Assembly (NCBI RefSeq): GCF_000583875.1
Contig: NZ_CP006571.1
Span: forward strand, 785,416-849,415
Length of the DNA: 64,000 bases
Source of the DNA: Chlamydia avium 10DC88
GTDB taxonomy: Bacteria > Chlamydiota > Chlamydiia > Chlamydiales > Chlamydiaceae
Direction of reading: 5' to 3'
The notes beneath the pieces were generated by a model. The model had not been told where the DNA came from and ran no database searches. It saw only the letters and a program-made list of their open reading frames with translations. Made by a program: the position numbers and the translations under genes. The stretch's first letter is position 1. The number at the start of each line of letters is the position of its first letter. This document shows, piece after piece, positions 27,129 to 38,216 of the stretch.

Positions 27129-29088
27129 ATTATGTGCTGCCTATGCTCCCTGTGGTGATCAGCCAGAAGCTATTGCTCAACTTACTCAAGGTATACGGAA
27201 TAATTTACCTGCTCAAGTCCTTTTAGGAGCCACAGGATCAGGGAAAACATTCACTATTGCTAACGTAATTGCTAATGTGAATCTCCCTACTCTAGTATTA
27301 GCACACAATAAAACATTGGCAGCTCAACTATATCAAGAGTTTAGAGAATTTTTCCCTAATAATGCAGTAGAATACTTTATATCTTATTACGACTACTATC
27401 AACCAGAAGCCTATATTGCGCGCAGTAATACTTATATAGAAAAAAGTCTTCTAATCAATACGGAGATTGATAAGCTACGCTTATCAGCAACACGATCCCT
27501 TCTAGAACGTCGGGATACTCTAATTGTTTCTTCTATATCTTGTATCTATGGTATTGGCTCTCCTAAAAATTACGCTGCTATGACACTCAAGCTTACAGTA
27601 GGAGAAGAATACCCTCGAGCTATGTTAACTACGCAGTTAGTAAAAATGCATTACCGAGCCTCCCTTACTGGGCAACTTTCTTCTTTTCGAGAACGTGGTA
27701 GTGTCATAGATATTTTCCCAGCTTATGAAAATGATCTAGCTATCCGCTTAGAGTTTGTTAATGATCTACTTACTTCAATAGAATTTAGTGATCCATTAAC
27801 GATGATCCCCAAACAATCTGTAAGTTCAACAATCATCTATCCCGGATCACATTATGTAACCCCTGAAGCAATTCGTGAACAAGCTGTACGCTCAATTCGT
27901 GAAGAATTAGAAGAACGCATGATGTTTTTCCAAAATCGTCCTATAGAACAAGATCGTCTTTTTCATAGGACAACCCATGATATCGAAATGATTAAAGAAA
28001 CAGGATTCTGTAAGGGAATTGAAAATTATTCTCGTCATTTCACACAATTACCCCCAGGGGCTCCTCCTACATGTCTTCTCGACTATTTCCCTGAAGATTT
28101 TTTGTTAATCATCGATGAATCTCACCAAACCTTACCCCAGATGCGAGCCATGTATCGCGGAGATTTTTCTAGAAAACAATCTTTAGTAGAATATGGTTTT
28201 CGATTGCCTTCAGCGTATGATAATCGTCCTTTAACTTATGATGAAGCTCAGAAATATTTTCGTAAGGTAATTTACGTATCTGCAACACCAGGAGCGACAG
28301 AATTACGTGCAAGCCAAGGCCATGTTGTTGAACAAATTCTTCGACCTACAGGAATTCCTGATCCTCTCCCAGAAATACGCCCAGCAGTAGGACAAGTGGA
28401 TGATCTTTTAGAAGAAATCCGCAAACGCTTATCAAAATCCCAAGAAAAAATTTTAGTAATTTCCTTAACAAAAAAACTTGCTGAAGACATAACAACGTTT
28501 CTACGTGAGTTAAATATTTCTGCCGCCTATCTACATTCTGGCATAGAAACTGCTGAACGCACCCATATCCTTACTGATTTACGTTTAGGGAATATTGATG
28601 TACTTGTAGGTGTCAATTTACTTCGAGAAGGGCTAGACCTTCCTGAAGTATCTCTAGTTGCTATTCTTGATGCTGATAAAGAAGGATTCTTACGTAGTAC
28701 CTCTTCCTTAATACAATTCTGCGGAAGAGCAGCAAGAAATGTTCAAGGGAAAGTCATTTTCTATGCTGATCATAAAACACCATCCATAGAACAAACGCTA
28801 AAAGAAACACAGCGTCGTCGTCGTGTACAACTCGAATACAACAAAACACATCATATTACTCCTAAACCAATTATTAAGGGAATTTTTGCTAATCCCATTC
28901 CTCAAGGAAAGAAAAAAGAAACTACAGAATCTCCCCCACTTCCTTTATCAGTAACGGAATGTGAGAAACTAATTCAAAAATATGAAACTCTCATGCACGA
29001 GGCAGCTAATGAATTTCGATTTGACGACGCAGCTAAATATCGAGATAAAATGAAAGCAGTCAAAGAACATTTGCTTTATCTTTCATAA
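27118..29088 (+). CDS. uvrB: Excinuclease ABC subunit B
   Basis: 656 residues from ATG 27118 ([19 protein letters not shown]); an in-frame ATG at 27112 is possible. It shows Walker [16 protein letters not shown], the beta-hairpin [22 protein letters not shown] (split), [17 protein letters not shown], helicase motif [20 protein letters not shown] and a C-terminal UVR domain ([19 protein letters not shown]). It loads with UvrA at DNA lesions and recruits UvrC. The start lies inside trpS, overlapping it by 11 nt, so expression is coupled. Confidence 0.96.
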   Translation: MTFKLCAAYAPCGDQPEAIAQLTQGIRNNLPAQVLLGATGSGKTFTIANVIANVNLPTLVLAHNKTLAAQLYQEFREFFPNNAVEYFISYYDYYQPEAYIARSNTYIEKSLLINTEIDKLRLSATRSLLERRDTLIVSSISCIYGIGSPKNYAAMTLKLTVGEEYPRAMLTTQLVKMHYRASLTGQLSSFRERGSVIDIFPAYENDLAIRLEFVNDLLTSIEFSDPLTMIPKQSVSSTIIYPGSHYVTPEAIREQAVRSIREELEERMMFFQNRPIEQDRLFHRTTHDIEMIKETGFCKGIENYSRHFTQLPPGAPPTCLLDYFPEDFLLIIDESHQTLPQMRAMYRGDFSRKQSLVEYGFRLPSAYDNRPLTYDEAQKYFRKVIYVSATPGATELRASQGHVVEQILRPTGIPDPLPEIRPAVGQVDDLLEEIRKRLSKSQEKILVISLTKKLAEDITTFLRELNISAAYLHSGIETAERTHILTDLRLGNIDVLVGVNLLREGLDLPEVSLVAILDADKEGFLRSTSSLIQFCGRAARNVQGKVIFYADHKTPSIEQTLKETQRRRRVQLEYNKTHHITPKPIIKGIFANPIPQGKKKETTESPPLPLSVTECEKLIQKYETLMHEAANEFRFDDAAKYRDKMKAVKEHLLYLS

Positions 29089-29117
29089 AATTCTTTGGAA
29101 TCTACTTGCTTTTTACA

Positions 29118-29146
29118 TTCATATGCCCTTAAATTTCCCATATACT
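29118..29146 (+). promoter_or_regulatory. Candidate promoter of eno
   Basis: TTCATA (29118-29123), 17-nt spacer, TATACT (29141-29146). Transcription would start near 29153, inside a perfect palindrome (29151-29166), 66 nt before the enolase ATG. Confidence 0.45.
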
Positions 29147-29150
29147 CTTT

Positions 29151-29166
29151 CTCTGATTAATCAGAG
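29151..29166. promoter_or_regulatory. Perfect 16-bp palindrome at the predicted eno transcription start
   Basis: CTCTGATTAATCAGAG is fully self-complementary with no loop, which favours a protein-binding dyad over an RNA hairpin. It begins 5 nt after the -10 hexamer, an operator-like position. No regulator is known to me for this site. Confidence 0.5.
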
Positions 29167-29170
29167 TTAA

Positions 29171-30493
<1,323 letters not shown>

Positions 30494-30678
30494 CTTTTCT
30501 ACGATTCTCATTGTCTTTTCTAAGAAAATATAAGGTTTGTGTCTTACCAAATCAAATAGTAGGTGTTTGGTTAAGCTAAATCTTTTATATATCCAAAAAA
30601 GTAAATACACAAATAACTAGCCTACAGGACAGACAAGGTTTCTTCAAAAAATATCCTCAATCTGTGTAGTTCGTGTAA

Positions 30679-32583
30679 ATGATTCCTTTTACAAAAACAA
30701 TAGGTTTCCGTTTATGGTTAGCATGTGTAGTAGCGATTATTTTCCCTCTGGGAATTAATATTGTTCTACTTAACCTTAAACAATACCGTAATACAGTATC
30801 TTCAGTTGCTATAGCATTTAAAGAAAATGCTGCTTTTAAAGTCGATGCTCTTCAACATACCGTACCTTTAAATGCAGATATTCTAACGTTGTTTTCTGAA
30901 ATTTTAGATCTTGATGCAGGAATCCCTACCCATCCTAACATTGAGCTCAGCAACAAAATGCATAGAATGTTTAACTCAACATATGATGAGATTTCATTAA
31001 TTAAAATTTTCCCAAACGGAGAAAAAATTGTTGTTGCCTCGAGTATTCTTGAACGCTTGGGGGAAAATTACCAACACATTCTTGATATTCCTAATAACTC
31101 TATGTTTTCAGCAACATTGAAACAATCAGCAAAAAATCATGAAGTTTACTCAGTCATGCAGTCAAATATTTTTGACACAAATACTAATGAAATTTCTGGA
31201 GTTCTTTACACTACTTATAATGTAGAAGATTTTTTAAAAAATATCTTAATAAATACCCAGCCACTATTTACCGTAAAAACAGCAATTGTATCTAAAAATG
31301 GCGTGATATTAAAATCCTCAGACCCAGAATTAAATTTGCATACCATTTATCCAGACACTACTCCTGAACAATTCTGCGATATCTTTATAAATAAGGAATC
31401 GTGCCCTAAGAAAATTGCATTACAAAAGATTCGCCTAACTCCCTTATCTATAGGGAAAAACTTTTTCTCATTTATAACTAAAAAACAAGAAATCTGGGGC
31501 TACATAGCTCCCATCCAACAAATGGAACTCAGTCTTCTTTCCTACGGAGAAAAGACAGATTTATTATCCAGTTTTTGGAAACGCGCTGTTATTTATTTTG
31601 CCTATTTTACCTGCGTATTATTAGGAAGTACTGTTGCTTATCTTGTAGCAAAACGCTTATCTCTACCTATACGTAAATTAGCTACGGTCATGATCAATAC
31701 TAGAAATCATACTCTGGACTATGTTGATGACACTCTAGGATTTGAAATCAACCGTTTAGGCCATATTTTCAACGCTATGGTAAAAAATCTTAACCAACAA
31801 CAAGCTTTAGCACAAAAAAATCACGAAATAAAAGAAAACGCTCAAAATGCTCTATACCTTGGAGAACAAGCACAACAACGTCTTCTTCCTAATACACTTC
31901 CTCTCTATCCAAAAACAGAATTAGCTAAAGCATACATTCCCGCTATCAATGTTGGTGGAGATTTTTTCGATGTTTTTATTGTTGGTGAAGGGGAGAATGC
32001 AAAATTATTCCTGATTGTTGCAGATGCTTCAGGAAAAGGAGTTTATGCATGTGGTTACTCACTATTTTTAAAAAACATGTTGCGTACTTTTTTATCTCAC
32101 ACGTCATCCATCCAAGAAGCCATTGAAAAAACTGCTGCACTTTTTCATCAATCTACTTCTGAAACAGGAATGTTTGTTACATGTTGTGTGTATAGCTATA
32201 GCTATGCAACTAAAACTATAGAATTTTACTCTTGTGGTCACAATCCCGCCTGTCTCCTATCTCCTGACGGTCAAGTGTCTATGCTCACTCATCAAGGAAT
32301 AGCTTTAGGATTCTTACCTCAGGTACCTTTTGTCCCTACGCAAACTTTCCAAATAGATCCTGGCTCTTTTATTATTCTCTATTCCGATGGAATTACCGAA
32401 GCACATAATCAAGCAGGAGAAATGTTCAGCGAGGAACGTTTAAAAAACACTGTAAAAACTCTGGTAGGAAAAAGTGCAGAAGATGCTATGCACACATTAA
32501 TGTTATCAGTAAAAAACTTCGTAAGTAATTGCCCTCAGTACGATGACATTACTTTACTGATTCTTAAAATAGTAGACTCATGA
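30679..32583 (+). CDS. rsbU: RsbU-type membrane sensor with PP2C (SpoIIE) phosphatase domain
   Basis: 634 residues. An N-terminal transmembrane helix (about 9-32) leads to a periplasmic Cache-like sensor domain (about 33-305), a second helix (about 308-330), a HAMP domain (about 330-385) and a C-terminal PP2C phosphatase. The metal-binding residues are intact: NVGGDFFDVF, VADASGKG, SCGHNPAC, YSDGITEA and YDDITLLIL. RsbU relieves an anti-sigma factor by dephosphorylating RsbV antagonists, and so couples a periplasmic signal to sigma-66 activity. The neighbouring sdh genes suggest a link to central metabolism. No clear Shine-Dalgarno was seen. Confidence 0.93.
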   Translation: MIPFTKTIGFRLWLACVVAIIFPLGINIVLLNLKQYRNTVSSVAIAFKENAAFKVDALQHTVPLNADILTLFSEILDLDAGIPTHPNIELSNKMHRMFNSTYDEISLIKIFPNGEKIVVASSILERLGENYQHILDIPNNSMFSATLKQSAKNHEVYSVMQSNIFDTNTNEISGVLYTTYNVEDFLKNILINTQPLFTVKTAIVSKNGVILKSSDPELNLHTIYPDTTPEQFCDIFINKESCPKKIALQKIRLTPLSIGKNFFSFITKKQEIWGYIAPIQQMELSLLSYGEKTDLLSSFWKRAVIYFAYFTCVLLGSTVAYLVAKRLSLPIRKLATVMINTRNHTLDYVDDTLGFEINRLGHIFNAMVKNLNQQQALAQKNHEIKENAQNALYLGEQAQQRLLPNTLPLYPKTELAKAYIPAINVGGDFFDVFIVGEGENAKLFLIVADASGKGVYACGYSLFLKNMLRTFLSHTSSIQEAIEKTAALFHQSTSETGMFVTCCVYSYSYATKTIEFYSCGHNPACLLSPDGQVSMLTHQGIALGFLPQVPFVPTQTFQIDPGSFIILYSDGITEAHNQAGEMFSEERLKNTVKTLVGKSAEDAMHTLMLSVKNFVSNCPQYDDITLLILKIVDS

Positions 32584-34383
32584 AACAGAATTTTACCAAA
32601 CGTATTTTATTTTTTCTTTTTTTGGTAATTCCGATTCCCTTGATTCTGAATTTAATTGTTCTATCGGTATTTTCTTTTTCAGCAGCTAAAAACACTATTA
32701 TTAATAATCTCCATACTCATGCCACTCATTTTAATCTTGAATTTGAGAAAAAATTATCCATTCATAAAATCTTTCTCAAAAGATTGGCTAACACTCTAGC
32801 ATTGAAAGCCAATACAGCGGATGACTTCTACACTCAAGCATATCATGAAGTCCTCTCCATATCGGATTCAGACTTTTCCTTATGCCTAATTCCCCTAGTC
32901 AATGAAAATATCCAAGCGAAAAATCCCTTGGACCCTTTTATCCGTTATTTAAAAAAACATCCAGAAATCAAAAAGAAACTCAGCAGAAACACGGGAAAAG
33001 CTTGTATTCTTACAGTACCCTCAGAAACTCAACATCAGAATGATTACTATCTTGTCATTCCTGAAGATATCGAAGCATGGAACTCCCCTATGCAAGCAGG
33101 TCTGATTGTAGGTTTTTATCCTATGCATTTTTTTACAAAAGGATCTCTTCAAATCCCTCCATCTTCAAAACGAAGATATCTGTTTATTAAATAAATATGG
33201 AGAGGTTCTCTTCTCATCAAATCCTGAATTATCTTCAATGGTTTTTTCTCTGGACATTGCGCACTTTCCTAAAATCACACCAAAATTAGCAACAACTCCC
33301 ATATCTATAAAAGAACCTCCTAAAATTCTCCGAGAGGGCAATCTTGTTAGCATGAAAATGAAACACACATCCTATTTAGGTATTCTCTTAAACCAAATAC
33401 CTATTCAAGGGGTCTACTCACTTTCTATAGTTCCGAGTTCTTTATTAATTACTAAAACAATTAAACTACCTTTAAATGTTATTTTCTTTTACCTCCTAGC
33501 TTTCCTTGGCATGGGATGGATACTTAGAAAAATGAACAAGCGTCTAAATCATCCTATTCAAGAACTAGCAACATGTATGGAATCCGCTTGGAGAGGAAAC
33601 CATAATATTCGCTATGAGTCTTGCCCCTATGCATATGAAATTAATGAACTCGGCAATATTTTTAACTGTACCTTACTCCTTTTACTCAACTCTAAGGAAA
33701 AAGCAGAAATAGAATATGTTTCAGGAAGTAAATTACAAAAAGAACTCACTATTTTGGATTCTTTACAACAAACATTACTTAGCCCTGATTTCCCTGAATT
33801 CCCTGAGATTTCTTTTTCGTCTCAACATCTAGGGAATCGATTATCGGGACATTTTTATGGATGGAAACATTCTCAGAATATCTTTTTAGGTGTATTAGGG
33901 ACTGCAGGAGACATTGGTCTCCCCTCTTATCTTTATGCTCTATCGGCTCAAAGTTTATTCCTTACCTATGCAAACTTATTCCCCTCTTTAGAAAAAATTA
34001 GTGAAAAAACTTTAGTTTCTTTCAAACAAATAACTGAAGGGGACTCGACTATCTCTATGACATTTCTACGCTACTGTTCTACAGAAAATACTTTAGAATT
34101 AATTTCTTCTGGAGAAACACCACCTTTAGTTTTTTTAAAAAACGAAAATACCTTTTCACAACTTTCCACTCCACGTACGCAAAAAATACAATCCAAAGAT
34201 ATCCTTGTATGCATCACAGGGAATCCTAAACTTGCTGAATATCTCTTACATCTCCCAATTGAAGAGTTACTTAAAGATTCTTTATCACCTTTAAATTCAG
34301 ATAACTTTATAGAAACTCTAAAAGAAATGTTAGATCAAACATCAATAGATGATAGCACTGTGAGTTTTTTCACCTTTAATTAA
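32580..34383 (+). pseudogene. RsbU paralogue with degenerate phosphatase domain (CT589-like), split by apparent 1-base frameshift
   Basis: The start overlaps the rsbU stop (ATGA), so it was translationally coupled. The first frame (32580-33194) encodes a transmembrane helix and part of a periplasmic sensor; the second continues to 34383 with the rest of the sensor, a helix (about 84-102 of the second part), a HAMP-like segment and a PP2C-like region. Dropping one T from T7 (33128-33134) joins ...FYPMHF to LQKDLFKSLHLQNEDICLLNKYGEVLF (given here in part), restoring about 600 residues. PP2C metal ligands are lost: GGDFFD is SGHFYG, DASGKG is TAGDIG, SDG is TGN. It is thus a likely pseudo-phosphatase even when intact. 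Confidence 0.75.
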
Positions 34384-34546
34384 TTCACTATTAACGCTAA
34401 GAATATAAAACAAATTAAAACATTAAATAATACACAAGAATCAGATAGAAAATACGACCGTATTGTATTTTAAGAATCGCTTGCTGACAGAAACCAAGAA
34501 TTCATGCTAAGAAACGAGAAAAGCTTTAAATTCTTTCTTGTTCTTT

Positions 34547-37426
34547 ATGTCACGTTTGGATTGTTTTGTTTTTGATTCTCTAGTTCATAAGCAAAGGCCT
34601 AATGAATTGGAGAAGATTTTCTGTGTTGAAGATGATGAATTATTCCGTGCTTATCAAACAACAGCTCTACAATCCCCTCTAGCAGCTAAAAACATTACAC
34701 TAGCAAGAAATACAGCATGCTATATTCTCGCAGACAATGGAGAAATTGATATAGCTAAAGTTGTTCTCGCTATTGAACATCTTACATCCTGTCTATACCC
34801 TTTAGGTCCTCATCGACATAATGACATAAAACCCCGAGAGCACCTTTTAAAGATGCTTCAGGCAATCAAACAAGAATCTGAAATTAAAGAGAGAATAAAA
34901 AAACTTTTCGTTCCTTCCTATTCTACTATTCAAGATCTTATACGTCATACTCTAGCTCTCGACCCAGGGAGCATATTGACTCCAAACCACGTACGTCAAG
35001 CAGTGCTTACCTCTCTTTTCTGTTATTTACGTCAAGATGTGGGATCTTGTTTTGTTACGGCATTTGCTATACGTATCCATGAAGAATATCCTACTTTATT
35101 TATTAAAGATATCGATGACCTCCTGAGCTCAGGGAAAATTACACGAATTGTGGGCTCTAATGAAATCTCCGTCCCTATCAATCTCTCGGGATGCATAGGA
35201 GAGTTATTCAAACCCTTACGAATTTTAGATTTATACCCTGATCCTATAATGAAATTATCTTCATCCCCAGGTTTAAAACAGGCTTTCCTAGCAGCAGGGC
35301 TTGTGAAAACCCTAGATGAACCTCAAATCCGCATACAACAACTGCTTTCTCATGAATATTTGATGAACAAGTTGCAGTATATTGATGAAACCATAACTGC
35401 AAATGAAATTATCGAAAGCACGCTTTTACATTATTACCAAATCCCATCACATGCTTTACAATCTCTTCTATATCAAGAAGGTTTTTATAGTAAGCAAGGA
35501 ACAACTTTATCTGGAGAACATCAAAACTTATCTCAAAATCAAAGAATTTATAGTTATCTAACTGCGTATAACAGAGCAAAAATAGCATTTATTCGTGATA
35601 CACAAAACCCTTTATTAAAGTCCTGGGAATACACATTAGCTACTCTTGCAGACTCTAACAATACAACTATATTAAACCACATGCGTATCGCTTTAGGATG
35701 GGATGCTCAAGATCCTCAAAGTATAGCTTATGTGATTCAGAAATCTGTAGAACAAGAAGTACACAATGCACGTAAACTTATAGAAAAGTGCGAACAAACA
35801 TATAATGAAGCCCGAGCTCAACTAGATTATATTGAAAACAGAATGAAAAATCCTCTAAATGCTGAGGATAACAAAATCCTTCTCATGGACCATATCCGTT
35901 TTCGCCAGGAATTAAACCAAGCTTTGCATGATTGGAATACAGCTCAAGAGAAGGCAAAGAAATTATTATCCCTACCAAATTTCATTTTATCATTTTATAG
36001 CAAAGTTTTGCCTCAATATTTTCGAAGTTCTTATGATGCCTTCATCCAGGAATTCTCCTACTATGATGACATTCCTGCAGGATTTCGGATTTTATTTACA
36101 CACGGGAGAAGCCATCCCCATACATGGTCTCCTATCTATTCTTTAAAGGAATTTATTGCTTTTCTTTCGGAGTTCTTTTCTTCTACTGAAGGAGATATAC
36201 TCAGTAAACATGGTGCATTAGGACTAGAAAAAGAAACCTCGACCCTCATCAACGAAATCATTTCTCATCTACATAAAAATATATTTCAAGAATCCGCCAT
36301 TATACGCATACTCCAAGCATATAACGAACCCATACCTTCTTCTATTCTGAATAATTTAGATAAGGTTTCCCACACACCCTGGGTATATGTTTCTGGAGGA
36401 ACTGTAGATACTTTAATTCAAGATTATTTCGAAAATACAGAGAAAGCTCTACAAATTCATAAACGTCCTGAAAATCCACACGAATTAGCAGCTTTTTTCT
36501 CAGATGCTTTAAAAGACCTTCCTTCCGTAATTAAAAATTATTTAGAAGATGGATCTCATAATCTTATTGCTTCTTCACCTACGCACGTATTTTCTATAAC
36601 CGCGGGATCACCATTATTTCGCATGGCTTGGAATAATGACTGGTACAGTTATACTTGGTTACGTGATGTTTGGGTAAAACAACAACAAGATTTTTTAAAA
36701 AATACGATTCTATATGAACAGGAAATTTATACCTTCATTGATCGCTTTTGTTTAAAATATAGCCTACAAGATGTAGTGAAAGATTTTCATAATTTCTGCT
36801 CAGATCATTCGTTAACACTACCCGATCTTTATGACAAAGCATCAAGATTCTTGAAAGAAGTACTTCCACAATCTGTACTCACTTTGTATCAAAGACGATT
36901 AGCCCATAGGTTTGTTCAAGATATCCCTTATATTTCAGAACAACAAATTCCAGATGTCATTGAAAATATTTGTGGCTATTTGGGCATTTCATCTCGCATT
37001 ACTTATGAAAAGTTTCGTAGTTTGATAGAACAATTTGTTCCGAAACTGTCCCTACTATCCTCAAAAGATACCCGTCATTTGCTCATGGGCTTACTCATGG
37101 AAAGTTATCAGCGAATCTATTTTGAAGAGGATCTATTTTTCAGACTTACAAGTGCTATGCGTCACCATCAACTATCTTATCCCGCTCCTTTACTTTTTGG
37201 TGATACCAATTGGGCTTATAGCTACTTTGGTTTTATTCTTCATCCTGGGACGCAAGAAATCGACCTCTGGAAATTTAATCACGCCGGGCTACAAGGATAC
37301 CCTTTAGAAAATACTCATGAGCTATTTTCTGTTTCACAACCTTGGACGCTATACGCGAATCCTATTGATTATGGAATGCCGCCTCCTCCCGGATATCGTA
37401 GCCGCATGCCGAAAGGATTCTTCTAA
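34547..37426 (+). CDS. Large conserved chlamydial protein of unknown function (CT590-like)
   Basis: 959 residues from ATG 34547; a TTG at 34538 is in frame but less likely. No signal peptide or transmembrane helix is seen, and no domain is recognised with certainty. A coiled coil lies near 425-475. LRQDVGSCFVTAFAI near residues 162-176 resembles the active-site block of papain-like cysteine peptidases, and a His-containing FGFILHPGTQEIDLWKFN lies near 900-917; this is weak resemblance only. The protein ends MPPPPGYRSRMPKGFF. It lies downstream of the RsbU paralogue and convergent with sdhB, 3 nt away. It could be a secreted effector; there is no direct evidence. Confidence 0.85.
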   Translation: MSRLDCFVFDSLVHKQRPNELEKIFCVEDDELFRAYQTTALQSPLAAKNITLARNTACYILADNGEIDIAKVVLAIEHLTSCLYPLGPHRHNDIKPREHLLKMLQAIKQESEIKERIKKLFVPSYSTIQDLIRHTLALDPGSILTPNHVRQAVLTSLFCYLRQDVGSCFVTAFAIRIHEEYPTLFIKDIDDLLSSGKITRIVGSNEISVPINLSGCIGELFKPLRILDLYPDPIMKLSSSPGLKQAFLAAGLVKTLDEPQIRIQQLLSHEYLMNKLQYIDETITANEIIESTLLHYYQIPSHALQSLLYQEGFYSKQGTTLSGEHQNLSQNQRIYSYLTAYNRAKIAFIRDTQNPLLKSWEYTLATLADSNNTTILNHMRIALGWDAQDPQSIAYVIQKSVEQEVHNARKLIEKCEQTYNEARAQLDYIENRMKNPLNAEDNKILLMDHIRFRQELNQALHDWNTAQEKAKKLLSLPNFILSFYSKVLPQYFRSSYDAFIQEFSYYDDIPAGFRILFTHGRSHPHTWSPIYSLKEFIAFLSEFFSSTEGDILSKHGALGLEKETSTLINEIISHLHKNIFQESAIIRILQAYNEPIPSSILNNLDKVSHTPWVYVSGGTVDTLIQDYFENTEKALQIHKRPENPHELAAFFSDALKDLPSVIKNYLEDGSHNLIASSPTHVFSITAGSPLFRMAWNNDWYSYTWLRDVWVKQQQDFLKNTILYEQEIYTFIDRFCLKYSLQDVVKDFHNFCSDHSLTLPDLYDKASRFLKEVLPQSVLTLYQRRLAHRFVQDIPYISEQQIPDVIENICGYLGISSRITYEKFRSLIEQFVPKLSLLSSKDTRHLLMGLLMESYQRIYFEEDLFFRLTSAMRHHQLSYPAPLLFGDTNWAYSYFGFILHPGTQEIDLWKFNHAGLQGYPLENTHELFSVSQPWTLYANPIDYGMPPPPGYRSRMPKGFF

Positions 37427-37429
37427 CGG

Positions 37430-38206
37430 CTATTTTTTCTTACGTTTAAAAAGCGTGCGAAATAACAGTTTTAATGAATATTTCGATACTTCCCTCCCCA
37501 TAGCAGAAATACTTTCTGTTAAAGGTAACTTCTTAGGACACACACGAACACAATTATGTGCCTGACCACAGCCCTCAATGCCATGCTTACTCATAAGCAC
37601 TCTTAATCGTTTATCTTTTTGTTGATCTCCAGGATATGTATGGAAATATCGTACCTGAGCAATAGCTGCTGGTCCCATAAATTTCTTACGTTTATTAACT
37701 TGTGGGCAAGCTTCTGTGCAACATCCACATGTCATACACATAGATAACGCATATAAAAGTTCTTGTTGTTCACGAGAAACTTTAACGCCAAAGGTTTCTC
37801 CTTGCGTTTCCGTGGCTACCCACCCATGAATTTGTTTTAAGTTTTCAAACATTCGGGTTCTATCAACTATAAGATCACGAATTAAAGGAAATTTAGTTAA
37901 TGGTGCCAAAGTGATTTCTCGAGACTTCGTAGCCAAGATATATTCCTGTATTAATGCAGTACATGCTTGTCGTGGTACACCATTCACTAATAAAGCACAC
38001 GATCCACAGACTTCCTCTAAACACCCTTGTTCCCAAACAACAGGATTCACAGTCTCACCAAGAACATTAACAGGACGTTTTTCAATTTCCATAAGAGCAC
38101 TGATGATGTTCTCACCTGGATGTAGAGGAAGCTCAAAACTATCCCAATATTGCTTTCCTGGAGTTCCTCGATAAATTTTCAATATAAAAGTTTCAGGAAG
38201 ATCCAT
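37430..38206 (-). CDS. sdhB: Succinate dehydrogenase iron-sulfur subunit
   Basis: 258 residues. The N-terminal ferredoxin domain carries the 2Fe-2S cysteines in CLEEVCGSCALLVNGVPRQAC; the C-terminal domain carries the 4Fe-4S/3Fe-4S ligands in CMTCGCCTEACP and CGQAHNCVRVCPKKLP. It passes electrons from SdhA flavin to the membrane quinone site. It lies 10 nt after sdhA. Chlamydiae have a truncated TCA cycle in which this complex is retained. Confidence 0.95.
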   Translation of the reverse strand: MDLPETFILKIYRGTPGKQYWDSFELPLHPGENIISALMEIEKRPVNVLGETVNPVVWEQGCLEEVCGSCALLVNGVPRQACTALIQEYILATKSREITLAPLTKFPLIRDLIVDRTRMFENLKQIHGWVATETQGETFGVKVSREQQELLYALSMCMTCGCCTEACPQVNKRKKFMGPAAIAQVRYFHTYPGDQQKDKRLRVLMSKHGIEGCGQAHNCVRVCPKKLPLTESISAMGREVSKYSLKLLFRTLFKRKKK

Positions 38207-38216
38207 AATACCTTAC

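Noticed and set aside
30620..30678. Possible third hairpin-bridged leader before rsbU (AGGA, then ACAGA/TCTGT)
   Set aside because: The 19-nt box is absent, the inner pairing is only about 3 bp and the remaining spacing to ATG (13 nt) is long; it is likely chance.
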